64,000 nt of DNA from Paulinella micropora (Eukaryota > Cercozoa > Imbricatea > Euglyphida > Paulinellidae). The position numbers and the translations under genes were made by a program. This document shows positions 31,772 through 42,520 of the stretch, in pieces (position 1 is the stretch's first letter; every line of letters begins with the position of its first letter). The DNA is taken from the NCBI GenBank assembly GCA_019918135.1, contig WBZZ01003576.1, forward strand, positions 67,501 through 131,500, in the 5' to 3' direction. The notes under the pieces were generated by a model. The model saw nothing but the letters and a program-made list of their open reading frames with translations. It did no database searches and was not told where the DNA came from.

Positions 31772-31804
<33 letters not shown>
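31448..31804 (+). repeat. LINE-2 3' unit, copy 1, with A-tail
   Basis: A block of about 330 bp starting GAGCCTTACGTGCATCC. It ends with TTAAAGATTCCAAGTGACTG and a long A-run, like the LINE end at 31,390-31,440. Copy 2 is at 32,491. Confidence 0.8.
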
Positions 31805-31806
<2 letters not shown>

Positions 31807-32092
31807 TGGCGTCTCTGAAGCCGAGATGCAAGTGGTGGCAGCCACGCACCACCCATAATATGATTATGAACTTGATTCTGACGTAGATGATTGAGGAGAA
31901 AGTGATGAGGATGACTCGATGATGATTGGAACAGGATTCTGAACACAAATTAGACTTGATGATAGATTAAGAGGACTGACTGAAGACTGGATTGATTTGT
32001 TGACAGACTATGATTTTTGTTTCTTATTATTTTGTATATGTTTATACCTTCGCTTTCTCCTTCCGTTGTTTGCCCTTTTATTTTGTGTGATG
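31805..32092. other. Intergenic, nothing recognised
   Basis: Non-coding sequence between the A-tail and the (TATG)n tract. Confidence 0.5.
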
Positions 32093-32345
32093 TTATTGTG
32101 TGTGTGTATTTGGTATGTGTGTGTACTTGTGTATGCGTGCATGTGTGTGGTTGTATGTATGTACGTATGTATGTGTATGTATGTGTGTGTACTTGTGTAT
32201 GCGTGCATGTGTGTGGTTGTATGTATGTACGTATGTATGTGTATGTATGTATGTGTATATGTAATATGTATGTGTATGTATGTATGTATGTATGTATGTA
32301 TGCATGTATGTTTGCTTGTATGTTTGCATGTATGTATGCATGTTT
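32093..32345 (+). repeat. (TATG)n/(TG)n microsatellite
   Basis: It includes an internal direct duplication of about 64 bp (GTGTACTTGTGTATGCGTGC twice). The Cys/Val or Thr/His frames here are not genes. Confidence 0.95.
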
Positions 32346-32490
32346 TGTATCTATGTTTGTCTGTGTGTGGGGGACTGTGTGGGGGAGGGAAGCATGTTTT
32401 GGCTACACTGGTGGAGTGCTTACTATGTCTCGGGTTTGTGGTCCGTATCATAGGCTACACGCCCGAGGCGTGCTAAGCTCATTCTCAAGT

Positions 32491-32850
32491 TTGAGCCTTA
32501 CGTGCATCCTTTCCTCCATAAGTTCTCATAATCACTAGGGAGGTTATAGGAAGCCGAGCAATTTACCGCTTCGGGCATTAGACCATGATATGACCAGCTT
32601 CTTACCTGCAATATGCTCATCCTCTTACTGTGTATGCTATTGCATCTTTCTTTCCCTATATCATGTCTCTCGACATTGTGTGTTATCTTGGCTTTTGTCT
32701 GCCCTTACTTATATTAATCTGTTTGTTTCCCTTTTGATTTTTAGTTTTTATCTTTTTTCTCAGTTTCATCTTTTTTATTATTATTATTATTTGACGCCAG
32801 TTTCTAGAATTTAATCACAATCATTAAAGATTCCAATTGACTGAAAAAAT
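32491..32850 (+). repeat. LINE-2 3' unit, copy 2
   Basis: About 90% identical by eye to 31,448-31,773, ending in an A/AAT-rich tail. Confidence 0.8.
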
Positions 32851-32877
32851 AATAATAAATAAAATAAATAAATAAAT

Positions 32878-33302
32878 AAATAACTTAAATTCGGACTCAA
32901 GGAAAATTCCTTTGGTTTCCCATAGGATGCCATCAGTATGCGGAGTATGTAACTTGGTACTTTTTCAGAAACTTGCTACCTTTTTTTTCAGAAGCTCACA
33001 TTAAAAGTGAATGTCCTTCACCTCGCGCAATTAATTTGCGGATATCAGCATAGAAGAATTACTTTCGTTTCAAAAAAAAAAATAGTAATAAAGAAAATAA
33101 AGTAAAAAAAATAATAAAATAAAAATAAATAAAAAAAATAAAAAAATAAAAATAAAAAAACTGAAGGCGTTCTTATCAACCAGAGCTGCTGGGCGGAAGT
33201 CTTAATGACTTACTCTTCATCAACAGATGTTTAGTGAGACCGCTACCCATCATTTTTAATATTAAGTTTACGACACACTATTAACAAAAATTTCCAAGTG
33301 TC

Positions 33303-33330
<28 letters not shown>
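32878..33330 (+). repeat. Second truncated LINE-2 copy with A-tail
   Basis: It matches the zinc-binding end and 3' UTR of the copy at 30,950-31,420 (CGGAGTATGTAACTTG, GAATGTCCTTCACCTCGCGC, and CTGAAGGCGTTCTTATCAAC against GAGGGGGTTTTTATCAAC) and ends in an A-run. Confidence 0.75.
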
Positions 33331-33333
<3 letters not shown>

Positions 33334-33404
33334 AGAAGAAGAAGAAGAAGAAGAAGAAGAAGAAGAAGAAGAAGAAGAAGAAGAAGAAGAAGAAGAAGAA
33401 GAAA
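33331..33404 (+). repeat. (AAG)n microsatellite
   Basis: About 24 AAG units after the A-tail. Confidence 0.95.
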
Positions 33405-33409
33405 AGTAA

Positions 33410-33639
33410 TACTCTCTTCTCGTCTCCTCCTCTTTTTCTTGTGTCTCTCCCTCCAACTTTTCCCCCTCATCAATGGTTCCGCTTGCCTCGGCCAGTAAGA
33501 TTAGCTGAAGCCAAACCTCATCCTCGTCGCCGAACTTCCAGTCGCTGCCCCGATGCTCGCCGTAAGCCACGTCGTAGTACATGTAGGGATCGTAGCCGAA
33601 GGTATTCGCTAGGCCGTCCAGTCCCAACTTTCTCCACAT
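33410..33639 (-). other. Possible host exon fragment
   Basis: The minus-strand frame starts at 33,639 and encodes LANTFGYDPYMYYDVAYG and an acidic block (GDEDEVWLQLILLAEASG) before entering the (AAG)n tract. The composition is protein-like, but no family is recognised and no partner exon is visible. Confidence 0.3.
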
Positions 33640-34870
33640 TCATCATACTGATACCCTCAACTACATTGTCTCCTTATAATTACCTTCTTTATCATCATCA
33701 TCATCATCATCATCATCGTGTCCCTTTGTTCGTCAGTTCTTAAATGATAGTTGGCCTTTGAGGTGAGGGAGGTTAGATGATAAGCTAGCCGATAATGGGT
33801 AGATGATGGAGAGGACAAGATGAGATGGAAGCGATTGTGAGTAGGGAGGACGGAAGAGGGAATATGATCAAAAAAAGGGGGGTGGGGGTGGGTAGAGCAG
33901 ATAGGATCTAAACTAGTGTAAGCAAGTTTTTGTTTGATAGTTAGTATACTCAGGTTTTTGGTTCTGGTAGTGGTGAGGGTTGTGAGTTGGTGGGGTGAGT
34001 GAGAGATGTCTTTTGAAGATGTGATGATAAGAATGATGAAGAGGATGATGGGGACTGTGGTGAAGCTGCTGGTGACGATAGTGATGATGAGGATGTTTAA
34101 AACGATACAGGTGACAATAATGCTGATGAAGGACATGATAGGTCGATGATGATGGTAACGGTAGTGATAATGGAGATGCTTAAAAAATAAAGGTGACGAT
34201 GATGTTGGTGAAGGAGATGATGATGGGATCAACCCTCTCCTCCCCCCACCCTCTCCCTCACGTCTTATTCTTTCTCCACTTTCCCTACCCTTCATGACAG
34301 CCCACCAGAAGGGTGGGAAAACCGTGATCTTTATAAGTAGCGGCGCTGCGGACGATAGGGTGAGCGAACTTAGTAACGGACTTATGGATATTTAGATGCT
34401 AAGGCAGACAATATTAATAAGGTTAGTGTTCTTAATAAGATTTTGAATAAGTTTAAGTGCGAAGTCTTAGTACAAGTACTACACCACATGAAAAGAAAAA
34501 ACTCTTTTGTACTGCTTGGGGTGAGTGAGGGGAGGGAGGAATGGAAAAGAGAGAGATGGTAATGGGGGGGGGGGGGAAGAGAGAGAGAGAGAGGGGGGGG
34601 GGAGGAGAAGAGGGGGAGGGGGATGAGGAGATGAGAAGGGAAGTAGGTGAGGTGTGCTACAGGGAGATAGCTGATTTTCATGATGTTCTTGAGTGTTTGC
34701 TTTTCTTTGGTACTGGAGTGCACGTGGTTGGGGTTAATGTTTGTTCGGCCTGTAGGTGGAATGTGTTTGACTTTGGCTTTTAGGTTTTTGGTTGGTTTTT
34801 GGGGTTTGTTTCTGGTTTCTGGGTTCAGTACTGCTTTAGTCTTTTGCTTATGGTGTTTTAGTCTTACTAC
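33640..34870. other. Intergenic, low-complexity
   Basis: It contains (ATC)n near 33,690, GATGAT-rich DNA and purine runs near 34,540-34,620. The long frames are by-products of low complexity. Confidence 0.5.
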
Positions 34871-35218
34871 TATAGGTATTACTATAGAACACTTAACTTT
34901 TTATATAGAATAAGGATATTTTTATATAAATTAGTCTTACTATTAATTTCAACAAAAATATACATAATTTTATCCAAATTCAATATAACAATCATTAAGC
35001 CTTAAATAGTCTATATTTGAATTTCTCTTAAACTCTAAAAAAAGATAACTTATCTATCTTTTTCCAAATAAATACTAAGAGACATTAAAACCTGTTTCTT
35101 AGTTTTTACTGCTGTGCTGAACTTAATTATCTTTTTTGAAAAAATTAAAAGTCCTCCCTATTGCGAGTTTGATTAATTAATTTTTTTCCATAAATTTTTT
35201 ACCAGTCTATATAGACCA

Positions 35219-35347
35219 ATGACCACCCTCACCAGACTATCTGAAAAATTTGGACGACTTTCAATTGAGAAGAATAAGGAATTCTTTTCAGTAAGAGATG
35301 TGCAACAGATGATTGATGAAGAAATTAAGGCGATTGAAAAAAAGTAG
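35219..35347 (+). CDS. Small viral protein, 42 residues
   Basis: An ATG-to-TAG frame (starting MTTLTRLSEKFGRLSIEK) with a charged helix. It overlaps the start of the next frame by 35 nt, as is usual in compact viral genomes. Function unknown. Confidence 0.45.
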   Translation: MTTLTRLSEKFGRLSIEKNKEFFSVRDVQQMIDEEIKAIEKK

Positions 35348-35507
35348 AGAAGGGAAGCCAACTGATGTTTTTCCATTTGGTAAGTATCGCGGGAAGAAGG
35401 TTTCAGATGTTGCTACCATTGATGAGCCATATCTTGAATGGGTTATGAAACAGCCTTGGTTTGATAAATTTACAGACATTAAAAGTGAAGTAAAAAAATA
35501 TTTATAA
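35313..35507 (+). CDS. ExoX C-terminal-like small protein
   Basis: 64 residues, intact. FPFGKYRGKKVSDVATIDEP followed by YLEWVMKQPWF matches the small domain found at the C-terminus of exodeoxyribonuclease X-like proteins and as a stand-alone protein in large DNA viruses. The nuclease domain itself is absent. The role is not known, and a nucleic-acid-binding role is an inference. Confidence 0.6.
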   Translation: MMKKLRRLKKSREGKPTDVFPFGKYRGKKVSDVATIDEPYLEWVMKQPWFDKFTDIKSEVKKYL

Positions 35508-35510
35508 TGA

Positions 35511-35552
35511 TATTTTTGCTAAAAGATTTTTTTAAATCTTTACATATATAAG
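35511..35552 (+). promoter_or_regulatory. Viral promoter type 2, copy 1
   Basis: TTTTTGCTAAAAGATTTTTT, then AAATCTTTACATATATAAG, directly before the ATG at 35,553. The same block lies before the minus-strand gene starting at 42,883. The AAAGATTT/AAATCTTT arms can pair. Confidence 0.6.
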
Positions 35553-35981
35553 ATGACTGACCTGAACACCAAACAAGACTACTTGAATGAAATTGAAAAA
35601 TGGAACATTGACAGCGAAATTAAAAAACCAACAATTAAATGGACTAAACCTGACATTGTTTCTTGCTATGAGCAATACAAGCCGAGGGATGACAATGCTA
35701 AAGTGGTTATTCCATTGGAGAACATAACGGACAACTCCAACGTAGTTGAAGATGCGACCTTAGGTCAGCAAGAAGAAAGCACACCTTTTACAGCGACAGA
35801 TTTAAAAGAGACTGGAATTACCGAAATAAAGGCGAATGTAGGTGAAGAAATAGTGAATGCTACATCCGTAGGTGATACGGCGACTGCTACAGACGAAGTA
35901 TGTACAGAAGAAGGATGTATATTAAGGAAAGCGAGCGATGTTATTCGGGTTGTAAAAGAAAGATACCAAAAAATAAAGTAA
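35553..35981 (+). CDS. Acidic viral protein of unknown function
   Basis: 142 residues, intact, ending in TAA. The N-terminal third is Lys/Trp-containing and the rest is Thr/Glu/Ala-rich and probably disordered. It contains SNVVEDATLGQQ, which recurs as SNVVEDTTFGQQ before the viral protease, so the two proteins may share a docking or cleavage peptide. No family recognised. Confidence 0.6.
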   Translation: MTDLNTKQDYLNEIEKWNIDSEIKKPTIKWTKPDIVSCYEQYKPRDDNAKVVIPLENITDNSNVVEDATLGQQEESTPFTATDLKETGITEIKANVGEEIVNATSVGDTATATDEVCTEEGCILRKASDVIRVVKERYQKIK

Positions 35982-36010
35982 AGTAAGTCAAATCATTCAT
36001 TTTTTTTGCT

Positions 36011-37249
36011 TCACTGGTCCTCTATAAAGTTAGCAATAACATTAAAATTACCTGACCCGCCTGCCGACACGGACTTCTGTGTGAATGTCAAAGCATCGTT
36101 CGGGGTTAAGTGAATATCGTAGGTTCTTAGATTAATTTGTTGAGTTGAGGTAGCATTAACATAAATCTTAAAGAGTGTTGTTCCGTTTGCGATAGCAGTT
36201 GCTTTTGTGTCTGTATCTACAATTGAAGTTTTGGTATCTACATCTGCAAAACCCGCTCCTGTCAGTGTTCCGTTCAATACCATTCTTACAATATTAGACT
36301 TACTATCTTCATTTGTAATACTTATCAAAGATGGAAAGACATTTGAATAGTTGGTTAGGCTATTATTGTATTGTGCTTCATTCCTGATACTTAAAATGGG
36401 GCTTTCAGTTATATTACCTGCTTCACTCCCTTCCGCCGTATTTGTAATACTTGTATTAATAGTGTTGGTTCCCTCAACAAACAAACTACAACTGGCTGTC
36501 TTCAGTCTTTGTATTCCAACTCCCACATTATTATTAACAATTCGTGCTACAAATGGCAACGTAGTATTCCGCAGACTGACACCCGTGTTGGCATTCGCAT
36601 ACTTAATCGTATGGACTAACTGAAATTCGCCTGTCTTTGGATTTTCAATAGAAAACTTAATAGCACCAAAGCCTAAGTATTGAAATTGAATTTGAAATAC
36701 ATTTCACTTCGTCCAGTCTAATACTGGCATATCTCCTGTTCCGTCGCACGGGTCATCCCAGTATGCTTGATAAAATGCGTTTGGGTTTCCTCCAATGCAA
36801 TGTAGAATAATCATTCCTTCATCTCTAGTCTTGTAAAAGTAGAAACCATTAAGTAAAGCATTATGTCCGATACCTATCCACGAATAATAATCTTCGGTTT
36901 TGTCTGTTGTCCATAAAGCAGTGAAGCGGGCTACAACACCCATACCAGTGCGATATTTTATTTTTCTTTTGCTTTCCATACAGGCATCAGCGGTAGCATT
37001 AGCAGTCGTTTTTAATTCCGCCATATTATTATTAAATGAAACACTCGCATTTGTCTGAATTAATGACCATATCCGTGTATTAATGGTATATGGAAAGATT
37101 TCCTGTAATGCAGGTGTTAAGGAACTGGTTACGGTTTCACCAAAAGCGGTTTTCATTTGATTAGTTTCAATGTGTCCATCATGCCCAACTTTTACATTTA
37201 CAAACTTTCCGTCGGGATTTTGTGCGATTAAATTTCTCTGGTTGGACAT
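36011..37249 (-). pseudogene. Virion fibre/adhesin-like protein
   Basis: About 400 codons on the minus strand, broken once or twice. The N-terminal part has aromatic motifs such as YYSWIGIGHNALLNGFYFY. The later part is beta-rich, with many Asn/Thr/Ser (GVGIQRLKTASCSLFVEGTN), as in receptor-binding or fibre proteins of Polinton-like viruses. It starts right after a copy of the shared leader module. The assignment rests on composition and position. Confidence 0.5.
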
Positions 37250-37302
37250 TTGAGAATTTCACTTCGTGCTACGCACTCTCGTTTATTCTCAAACGTCGTT
37301 TT
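37250..37302 (-). promoter_or_regulatory. Viral leader/promoter type 1, copy D
   Basis: On the minus strand it reads GAGTGCGTAGCACGAAGTG, then AAATTCTCAAATG. This is the most diverged of four copies and sits immediately before a gene start. Confidence 0.65.
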
Positions 37303-37431
37303 CCTATATTATTATACAAGAAAAAATTATTTAATCTATTAATTTTTTAACTTTTAATGACATTCGATGTTTTATGAAGATACGAAGTATCTGAATAAAA
37401 TATCATCTACGACATAAGGATTTCAATTCCC

Positions 37432-37617
37432 TTAACAACGATAGTCCTCTGAAGAATAGCGTAAGTATAATAATGCTGCTCCCTCCGCACTCCATTCATA
37501 CCGCCATTCTGTGTCCAAGGACAGACCTGCCACTTCATAACCCTCTTCTTCTCTCTTGTCATAAAGCGGGCGGTTGTGATCCCAGAAATCAACGTGGAAC
37601 CAGTTATATTTATACAC
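37432..37617 (-). CDS. Possible small viral protein
   Basis: 61 codons rich in Trp, Tyr and acidic residues (WFHVDFWDHNRPLYDKREEE), ending in TAG. No ATG begins this frame, so the start is unknown. It may be a fragment. Confidence 0.3.
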   Translation of the reverse strand: MYKYNWFHVDFWDHNRPLYDKREEEGYEVAGLSLDTEWRYEWSAEGAALLYLRYSSEDYRC

Positions 37618-37643
37618 ATTAAGAGTTCAAAATAGCAGAGCCC

Positions 37644-38899
37644 TTAATTTTTTTCCTTCAAAAGCATATAGTCTTCATCGCGGGCGCAAGCGATATCAAA
37701 CTGCTGAATTCTATTACTATCCAAAGTAGTGTAATAAGAAGTAATCTTAGCCTGTGCTCGGTTATCGCAATCAAATGCGGTATTTGAAGTTTCGGTATTA
37801 TTAAACCCGCTAGTGTAAATTCGGCGAATTCTCTCACCCTGAGAGCGGTTCATCTTCAAAACAAATGACTGAGTGCCTGCCGCAAGATTGGTTTTCCAAG
37901 AGATAGGGTATTCGGTCTTAAACGAAAAGCCTTCACCAGCAATCTTTTGTTGAACTCCCAAAATAACATTAGGGTCTGTTTCAACAGCAAGAAAGAGGTT
38001 AAGATTAGTAATCGTCACGGGCTGTGCGGTGGCAGCTGCTCCTGCTGCAACACTATTAGCATCAGTTCCATAAAATAAGGTTTTCTATGTTCCCTCCCAC
38101 ACAATTCTCAAATCAAGAATTTCATCAAAACCAATAGTCTTATCAATTTCAAAAATTGTTCCGAAAAGCATACCGAGAGGAATAGACACATTGATTACTG
38201 GTGAATTTCCAGTATTGACTGCTGGTGCGATTACTACTGCAGGGTCTTGACCAATATCTCCACCCTCAAAATACTTTGCCTCCTCATACTCAACATTAAC
38301 AAGGCTATAGGTTCCAGCAGTGCTATCAGCGAGAGCGGTATCATCATGACGACGAACAGCAACAAGTGGCACTTTGTAGTATCCTTGAACCGCCCCTCTT
38401 AAATCTGCAAGCACCCCCGCATCAGTAATTGCTTTTCTTTCTGCTCTAGTTCCAACGACAATCTTTCCAGCATTACACTTTTGAAGCATAGACCCATAAC
38501 CAGACCCAGCCCCGTGGTTATCCAAAGCCATAAATCTATCATAAGAAATCTCAGGTTTCCAAATCATCTTAGTGTAATTTCCCACATGTTGAAGATTACA
38601 CAGATACTGACCGCTTCGGCTTCGCAGTTCCATTGTCTTAATCATTGACAGGCAGTCCATAGCATTTTTCTGTTATAACGACCGATTCCGCCAGTCGTCG
38701 GTGTGTAGGTAAATCGCAACACACTCCTCGCAAGGTTCAAAGGACGAGTAGGAATTTCAAAAGTTGATTCAGTTCCTCCAACACTGCTAATCATAACAGT
38801 CACAAGACTTTCGCGAGCAGTAAGTTTGTTAAGTGAATACTTACCGCGAATAAGCTCGCTCTGGCTATGAGGAAGTTCTCCTCCATATTGGACAGGCAT
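37644..38899 (-). pseudogene. Double-jelly-roll major capsid protein
   Basis: About 415 codons on the minus strand, with about two breaks. The start (MPVQYGGELPHSQ) and landmarks such as ELRSRSGQYLCNLQHVGNYT, LRIVWEG and NLNLFLAVETDPNV are typical of major capsid proteins of Polinton-like viruses. In those viruses two beta-sandwiches form trimeric hexons. The gene is next to the minor capsid gene, as in relatives. Confidence 0.7.
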
Positions 38900-39117
38900 T
38901 TTTTGTTTTGTTTTTGAAGTAGTGTAAATTAACTAATTCACCAGAATATATAATAGTATAGAAAAAAATAAATAATTCTAAAATTACCCTACCGCGATTT
39001 CAACAAATTGAAGAATGAATTAAATAAACTAAAATAATTAGTTTCACGATAAACAAGTAAAGTCATAACGATACCTAAAACATTAAGATTAATTGCTTGG
39101 TCGTTTTCGTCTGTCAA

Positions 39118-39801
39118 TTAAAACCCGAATAAATTGTTTAAATTAGCGGACAATCTTTTACCATACTCAGACCCGCTTCCATCATAGATAACAGACCCAA
39201 AAGGAATTTCGTTGGCTGTGTATATTTCTTGAAGCACGTGATTATCACCTTTATTCACCACATCAGATTGAAGATACAGAGTTTTTTCACCAGTTAGAAT
39301 AATTACATTTGGCGATTTAATAAAATCATTAGCGAAGAAATATGTTGAGTTTCTATCAAACCCCATTACCTCGTGAATACGGGTATCACCATCAAATATA
39401 AATCGCGGTTGAATACCTCCGGTATTTGAAACACTGAATGTTAATTTGCCATCCTCCGCTTCTGTGTTTGTATTGTTGCTTGAGACAACATAAGTATAGT
39501 CATTTGGACTTTCTGTCGTCAGTACCTCAGCCAGTTTATTTTTTAAATGGTTCATTGTGTAGTTCCCCTCAGGTATCGTAATTAAAGCCTCATACCCGTC
39601 TTCGGATAATGTAAAGGTATTGTACGGACTGGCGACCGAGTAATACGATTTTGGAATGTAAATATGAAGAATTTTACAATGTGTGGGATTGTCTAGTCCC
39701 TTCATATTGACTTCGTGTGTAAAGTCGCTGTCTGTTCCCGTTATTCTATTTTTGCTATTTATGTAATAGATACCCGAACTTCTTCCTCCCTTATACTCCA
39801 T
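39118..39801 (-). CDS. Minor capsid (penton-like) protein
   Basis: 227 residues, one intact frame. The opening GIYYINSKNRITGTDSDFTH is characteristic of penton-like minor capsid proteins of Polintons and related viruses. These are single jelly-rolls that form the five-fold vertices. It is preceded by leader module copy B. Confidence 0.7.
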   Translation of the reverse strand: MEYKGGRSSGIYYINSKNRITGTDSDFTHEVNMKGLDNPTHCKILHIYIPKSYYSVASPYNTFTLSEDGYEALITIPEGNYTMNHLKNKLAEVLTTESPNDYTYVVSSNNTNTEAEDGKLTFSVSNTGGIQPRFIFDGDTRIHEVMGFDRNSTYFFANDFIKSPNVIILTGEKTLYLQSDVVNKGDNHVLQEIYTANEIPFGSVIYDGSGSEYGKRLSANLNNLFGF

Positions 39802-39900
39802 GATATTTAGAATTGCGCTTCGTGCTCCGCACTCTTGCTTATAAAAATTCGCCTGCGAATTTTGCTATAACACTTCGTTTATATTCTAAAACATCGTTTT
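39802..39900 (-). promoter_or_regulatory. Viral leader/promoter type 1, copy B
   Basis: About 100 bp, nearly identical to the block before the integrase (47,731-47,830), ending with GCACGAAGCGCAATTCTAAA just before the ATG at 39,801. Confidence 0.75.
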
Positions 39901-39989
39901 TTGCTTTTTCAAAAAATTAATGCTTATTGTAATCATTAAAAGTGCGTAGCCCCCGATGTTTGTTGAAGACATAGTTTGAAACAAATATC

Positions 39990-40665
39990 AAATATATGTA
40001 TCAAAATATCCATATCCGTTCTGTGCTTTTAATTTTTCTGCTTCGTCTTCTTTTAGGTCTGTATAACCACTTGCGAATTTGAATCGCACTCCTTTCGCCC
40101 GCTCCATCAAAAAGCGCATAGCAAACCATCCACATGTGTCTGAAGTATCACTCTGCTCTTTACCTTATTTACTTTCATTAATAAATAACTATCTGGATGA
40201 CTTCGGTCAATTAGTTGTTTCATTTGTTGTTGAAAGTCTTCAGTTGGCTCGTAAAGTGCTAAAGGGTCATACACTTCAACACTCCTGTCTTTATCTAGAC
40301 TTATCCATACGGCGATCCAATGAGACCCTTTTTGATTATGAGTATCTAAGTTCATAATAAATTCGTATCGCTTTCTGCTTCCGGGCTTCAACTTGTAGAT
40401 TTCATCACTGGCTATCGCTCCGAGATACCATCCATATTTTTTCATTATGTCGTCTATTTCATTAGTCATTACTCCCCGTCCCTCTCCATCTTGTTGCTGA
40501 CCGAAGGTCGTATCTTCAACTACGTTGGAGTGTTGCTGTGGCTCATCTTGTTGTGGCTCTTCTGGCTGTGGCACCTCTGGCTCTGGTTGCTGTGTCTCTG
40601 GCAGTGGTTGCTCTGGCTGTGGTTGCTCTGGCTGTTGCTCATTTCTATATTTATTTATAAGAGCA
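39990..40665 (-). pseudogene. Adenain-like cysteine protease with Pro/Gln/Glu-rich leader
   Basis: A low-complexity Pro/Glu/Gln leader (repeats of PQPEQP) is followed by SNVVEDTTFGQQ and a Ulp1/adenovirus-type protease core. GSHWIAVWISLD contains the catalytic His and VEVYDPLALYEP the Asp. The Cys-containing end is also recognisable, and the gene is broken about once. In relatives this enzyme matures capsid proteins. Confidence 0.65.
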
Positions 40666-40671
40666 TTAACA

Positions 40672-41660
40672 TAATCTTTTTTTTCTCATTGAATGAACCC
40701 ATTCTTTTCGTGATAAATACTTTTTGATGTTTTCTACGGAAAACACTTTATTAATCAAATCTTCTAAACCAGTTCCAGTTTGTAATCCCAAATATTCTGC
40801 GAGTTTCTTTTTTACTTCGTCCTTCTTTTGTCCTACATCTATTTTATGTTCTACAATTTTGTCTATTATCCATGATGCACTTTGGTTCCAACCTTTAACA
40901 TCGTGGCCTTCATTTTTAAGTTTATCCCTTAATGCTTCACCAAGAATTTTAATAGTAAGTTTTTTCTCAATATTACTATTCGACAACCATTCTGAAACAT
41001 TGCTTTGTATTTAGCCTCCTCTAGTTGGTTTCCTATATTTTTATTTAATGCTTCATGTGCTCCTAGCATTTTTTTTCATATCATCTATTGTTATTTGTTG
41101 CTTTTGAAATTCTTTTATTCTTTCTGCTATACTTTGTATTTTACTAGGATCCCAATTATCTATATCTGCTTGAGTAAAAACTCCAGAATTTGTGATTAAT
41201 TTTTTATTGTCTTCAAATTGTTTATTTGGCTTAACTTTTACCTCTGGCTGTGCCTGTTGTTCTTGTGGCTGTCCCTGCTGTGGTGGCATAATATATTGAT
41301 ATTGAACTGGTGGTAATGCTTGTATCCTATTTTTTCTGTCTTTTTCAATGTTACATCTTCTATGAGCTTTTGCTCCCTTCTAAGTTCTCTGGCTTTTTGT
41401 TCTTGTCGTTCATTAGTATCCGCTAGTTCTCTTTTATGTTCCCTATCCATTATCTCTTGTCTTTCCTTAGCATCTGCTATGTCTTTTCTTTCTTGCCTCT
41501 TCTTCTCCTCGTCTAAATCCTCCCGTGCCTTTCTTTCTTTTTTCTCTATGGTTTCAATACCTTCATACTTTTCCTTTCTGAGTTTGTCTAAGTGTTGAGT
41601 TAATTGTTCGTTTTTACCGATTGTTGGAATGACTTCAACACAAGTTGTTTTCACTACCAT
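40672..41660 (-). pseudogene. Charged coiled-coil viral protein(s)
   Basis: The gene starts MVVKTTCVEVIPTIGKNEQL at 41,660. A long Lys/Glu/Arg coil follows, then a Gln/Pro patch (MPPQQGQPQEQQAQPEV) and a helical region (ILGEALRDKLKNEGHDVKGW). It may be one protein of about 320 residues with about three breaks, or two. It lies between the ATPase and the protease. No family recognised. Confidence 0.45.
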
Positions 41661-41694
41661 TATACTATGAAAAAAATATTTAAAAATCAAATAA

Positions 41695-42510
41695 TTATTT
41701 TAGACGAAAATTAAAGTTTTTGCGAAGTTCATCATCAACACTTGAGACATAAAGAAAATTAAATCTCTCCTTTGTAGCCTCGTGATACTTTTGAAGAAAA
41801 TAATCAAAGTCAAAAGATAAGTCTAAGTGTTTATACACGAGTTCCATTTTGTCCTGAGACTGGCCTGGAAAGATGAACAAATAATCTAACTGCTTAATGG
41901 CTTCTGGCCGTAGGTCGTTCAGATACTGATTACATAATCACCTTACTTTTATAGTGTCTGTTCTTTTTTAACAAATCGCTTACGGACTTATCTCTTAATC
42001 CACTTCCTAAATCGTCCAAATGAAAAAAACCTCTGGCGAAATATACTTACTTGGTCGCTCTTTCTTCTCACCTCCTTCTTCCTTTTTCTTTTCTTTTCCG
42101 AAATAAAGAAATTGTGGTTTCTCTATTTCCTCTTTGTCCTGTTTTATTTCTCCTTCGTGTTGCTCGTCATGTCTGTTCAGTTTGTCAAGTTCATAGTCTA
42201 TCACATTTACACCATCTGATTTGAGAAATGTATAAATTGCCATCGGGTTTCCCCTGTTCTTAAAGTGCTTAACCATTGCTTTATAAATGTAGTCCTTGTG
42301 TATTGTTGAAGCGATAATGACAATACGGGTTTTTCTGTCTGTTGTCCGTTTCAGTATTTCAAAGAGTGCTGTCGTTTTCCCGCTCTTCTTACGGGCGAGT
42401 AGAAATATATTGGCATACGGCTCGTTGAATAATTTATAACCCTTGGCTTTTTTGTTTCCATCCCCCTCTTGTTTTACAGGCTTCACCTTGACATTATTGA
42501 TTTTTTGCAT
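41695..42510 (-). pseudogene. Packaging ATPase (FtsK/A32 type)
   Basis: The Walker A-like motif ARKKSGKTTALFEIL comes soon after the start, followed by beta-strand IVIIAST. A Lys/Glu-rich loop precedes the FFHLDDLGSGLR Walker B-type segment. The C-terminal part includes FIFPGQSQDKMELVY. This is the genome-packaging ATPase of Polintons, virophages and large DNA viruses. The gene is broken about twice. Confidence 0.65.
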
Positions 42511-42520
42511 CGTGTTTATT

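Noticed and set aside
32008-32451. Thr/His and Cys/Val frames of 147-173 codons.
   Set aside because: They are by-products of the TATG repeat.
33657-34295. A 212-codon minus-strand Ser/Thr/Ile frame.
   Set aside because: It is low-complexity GATGAT-type DNA with no conserved-looking block.
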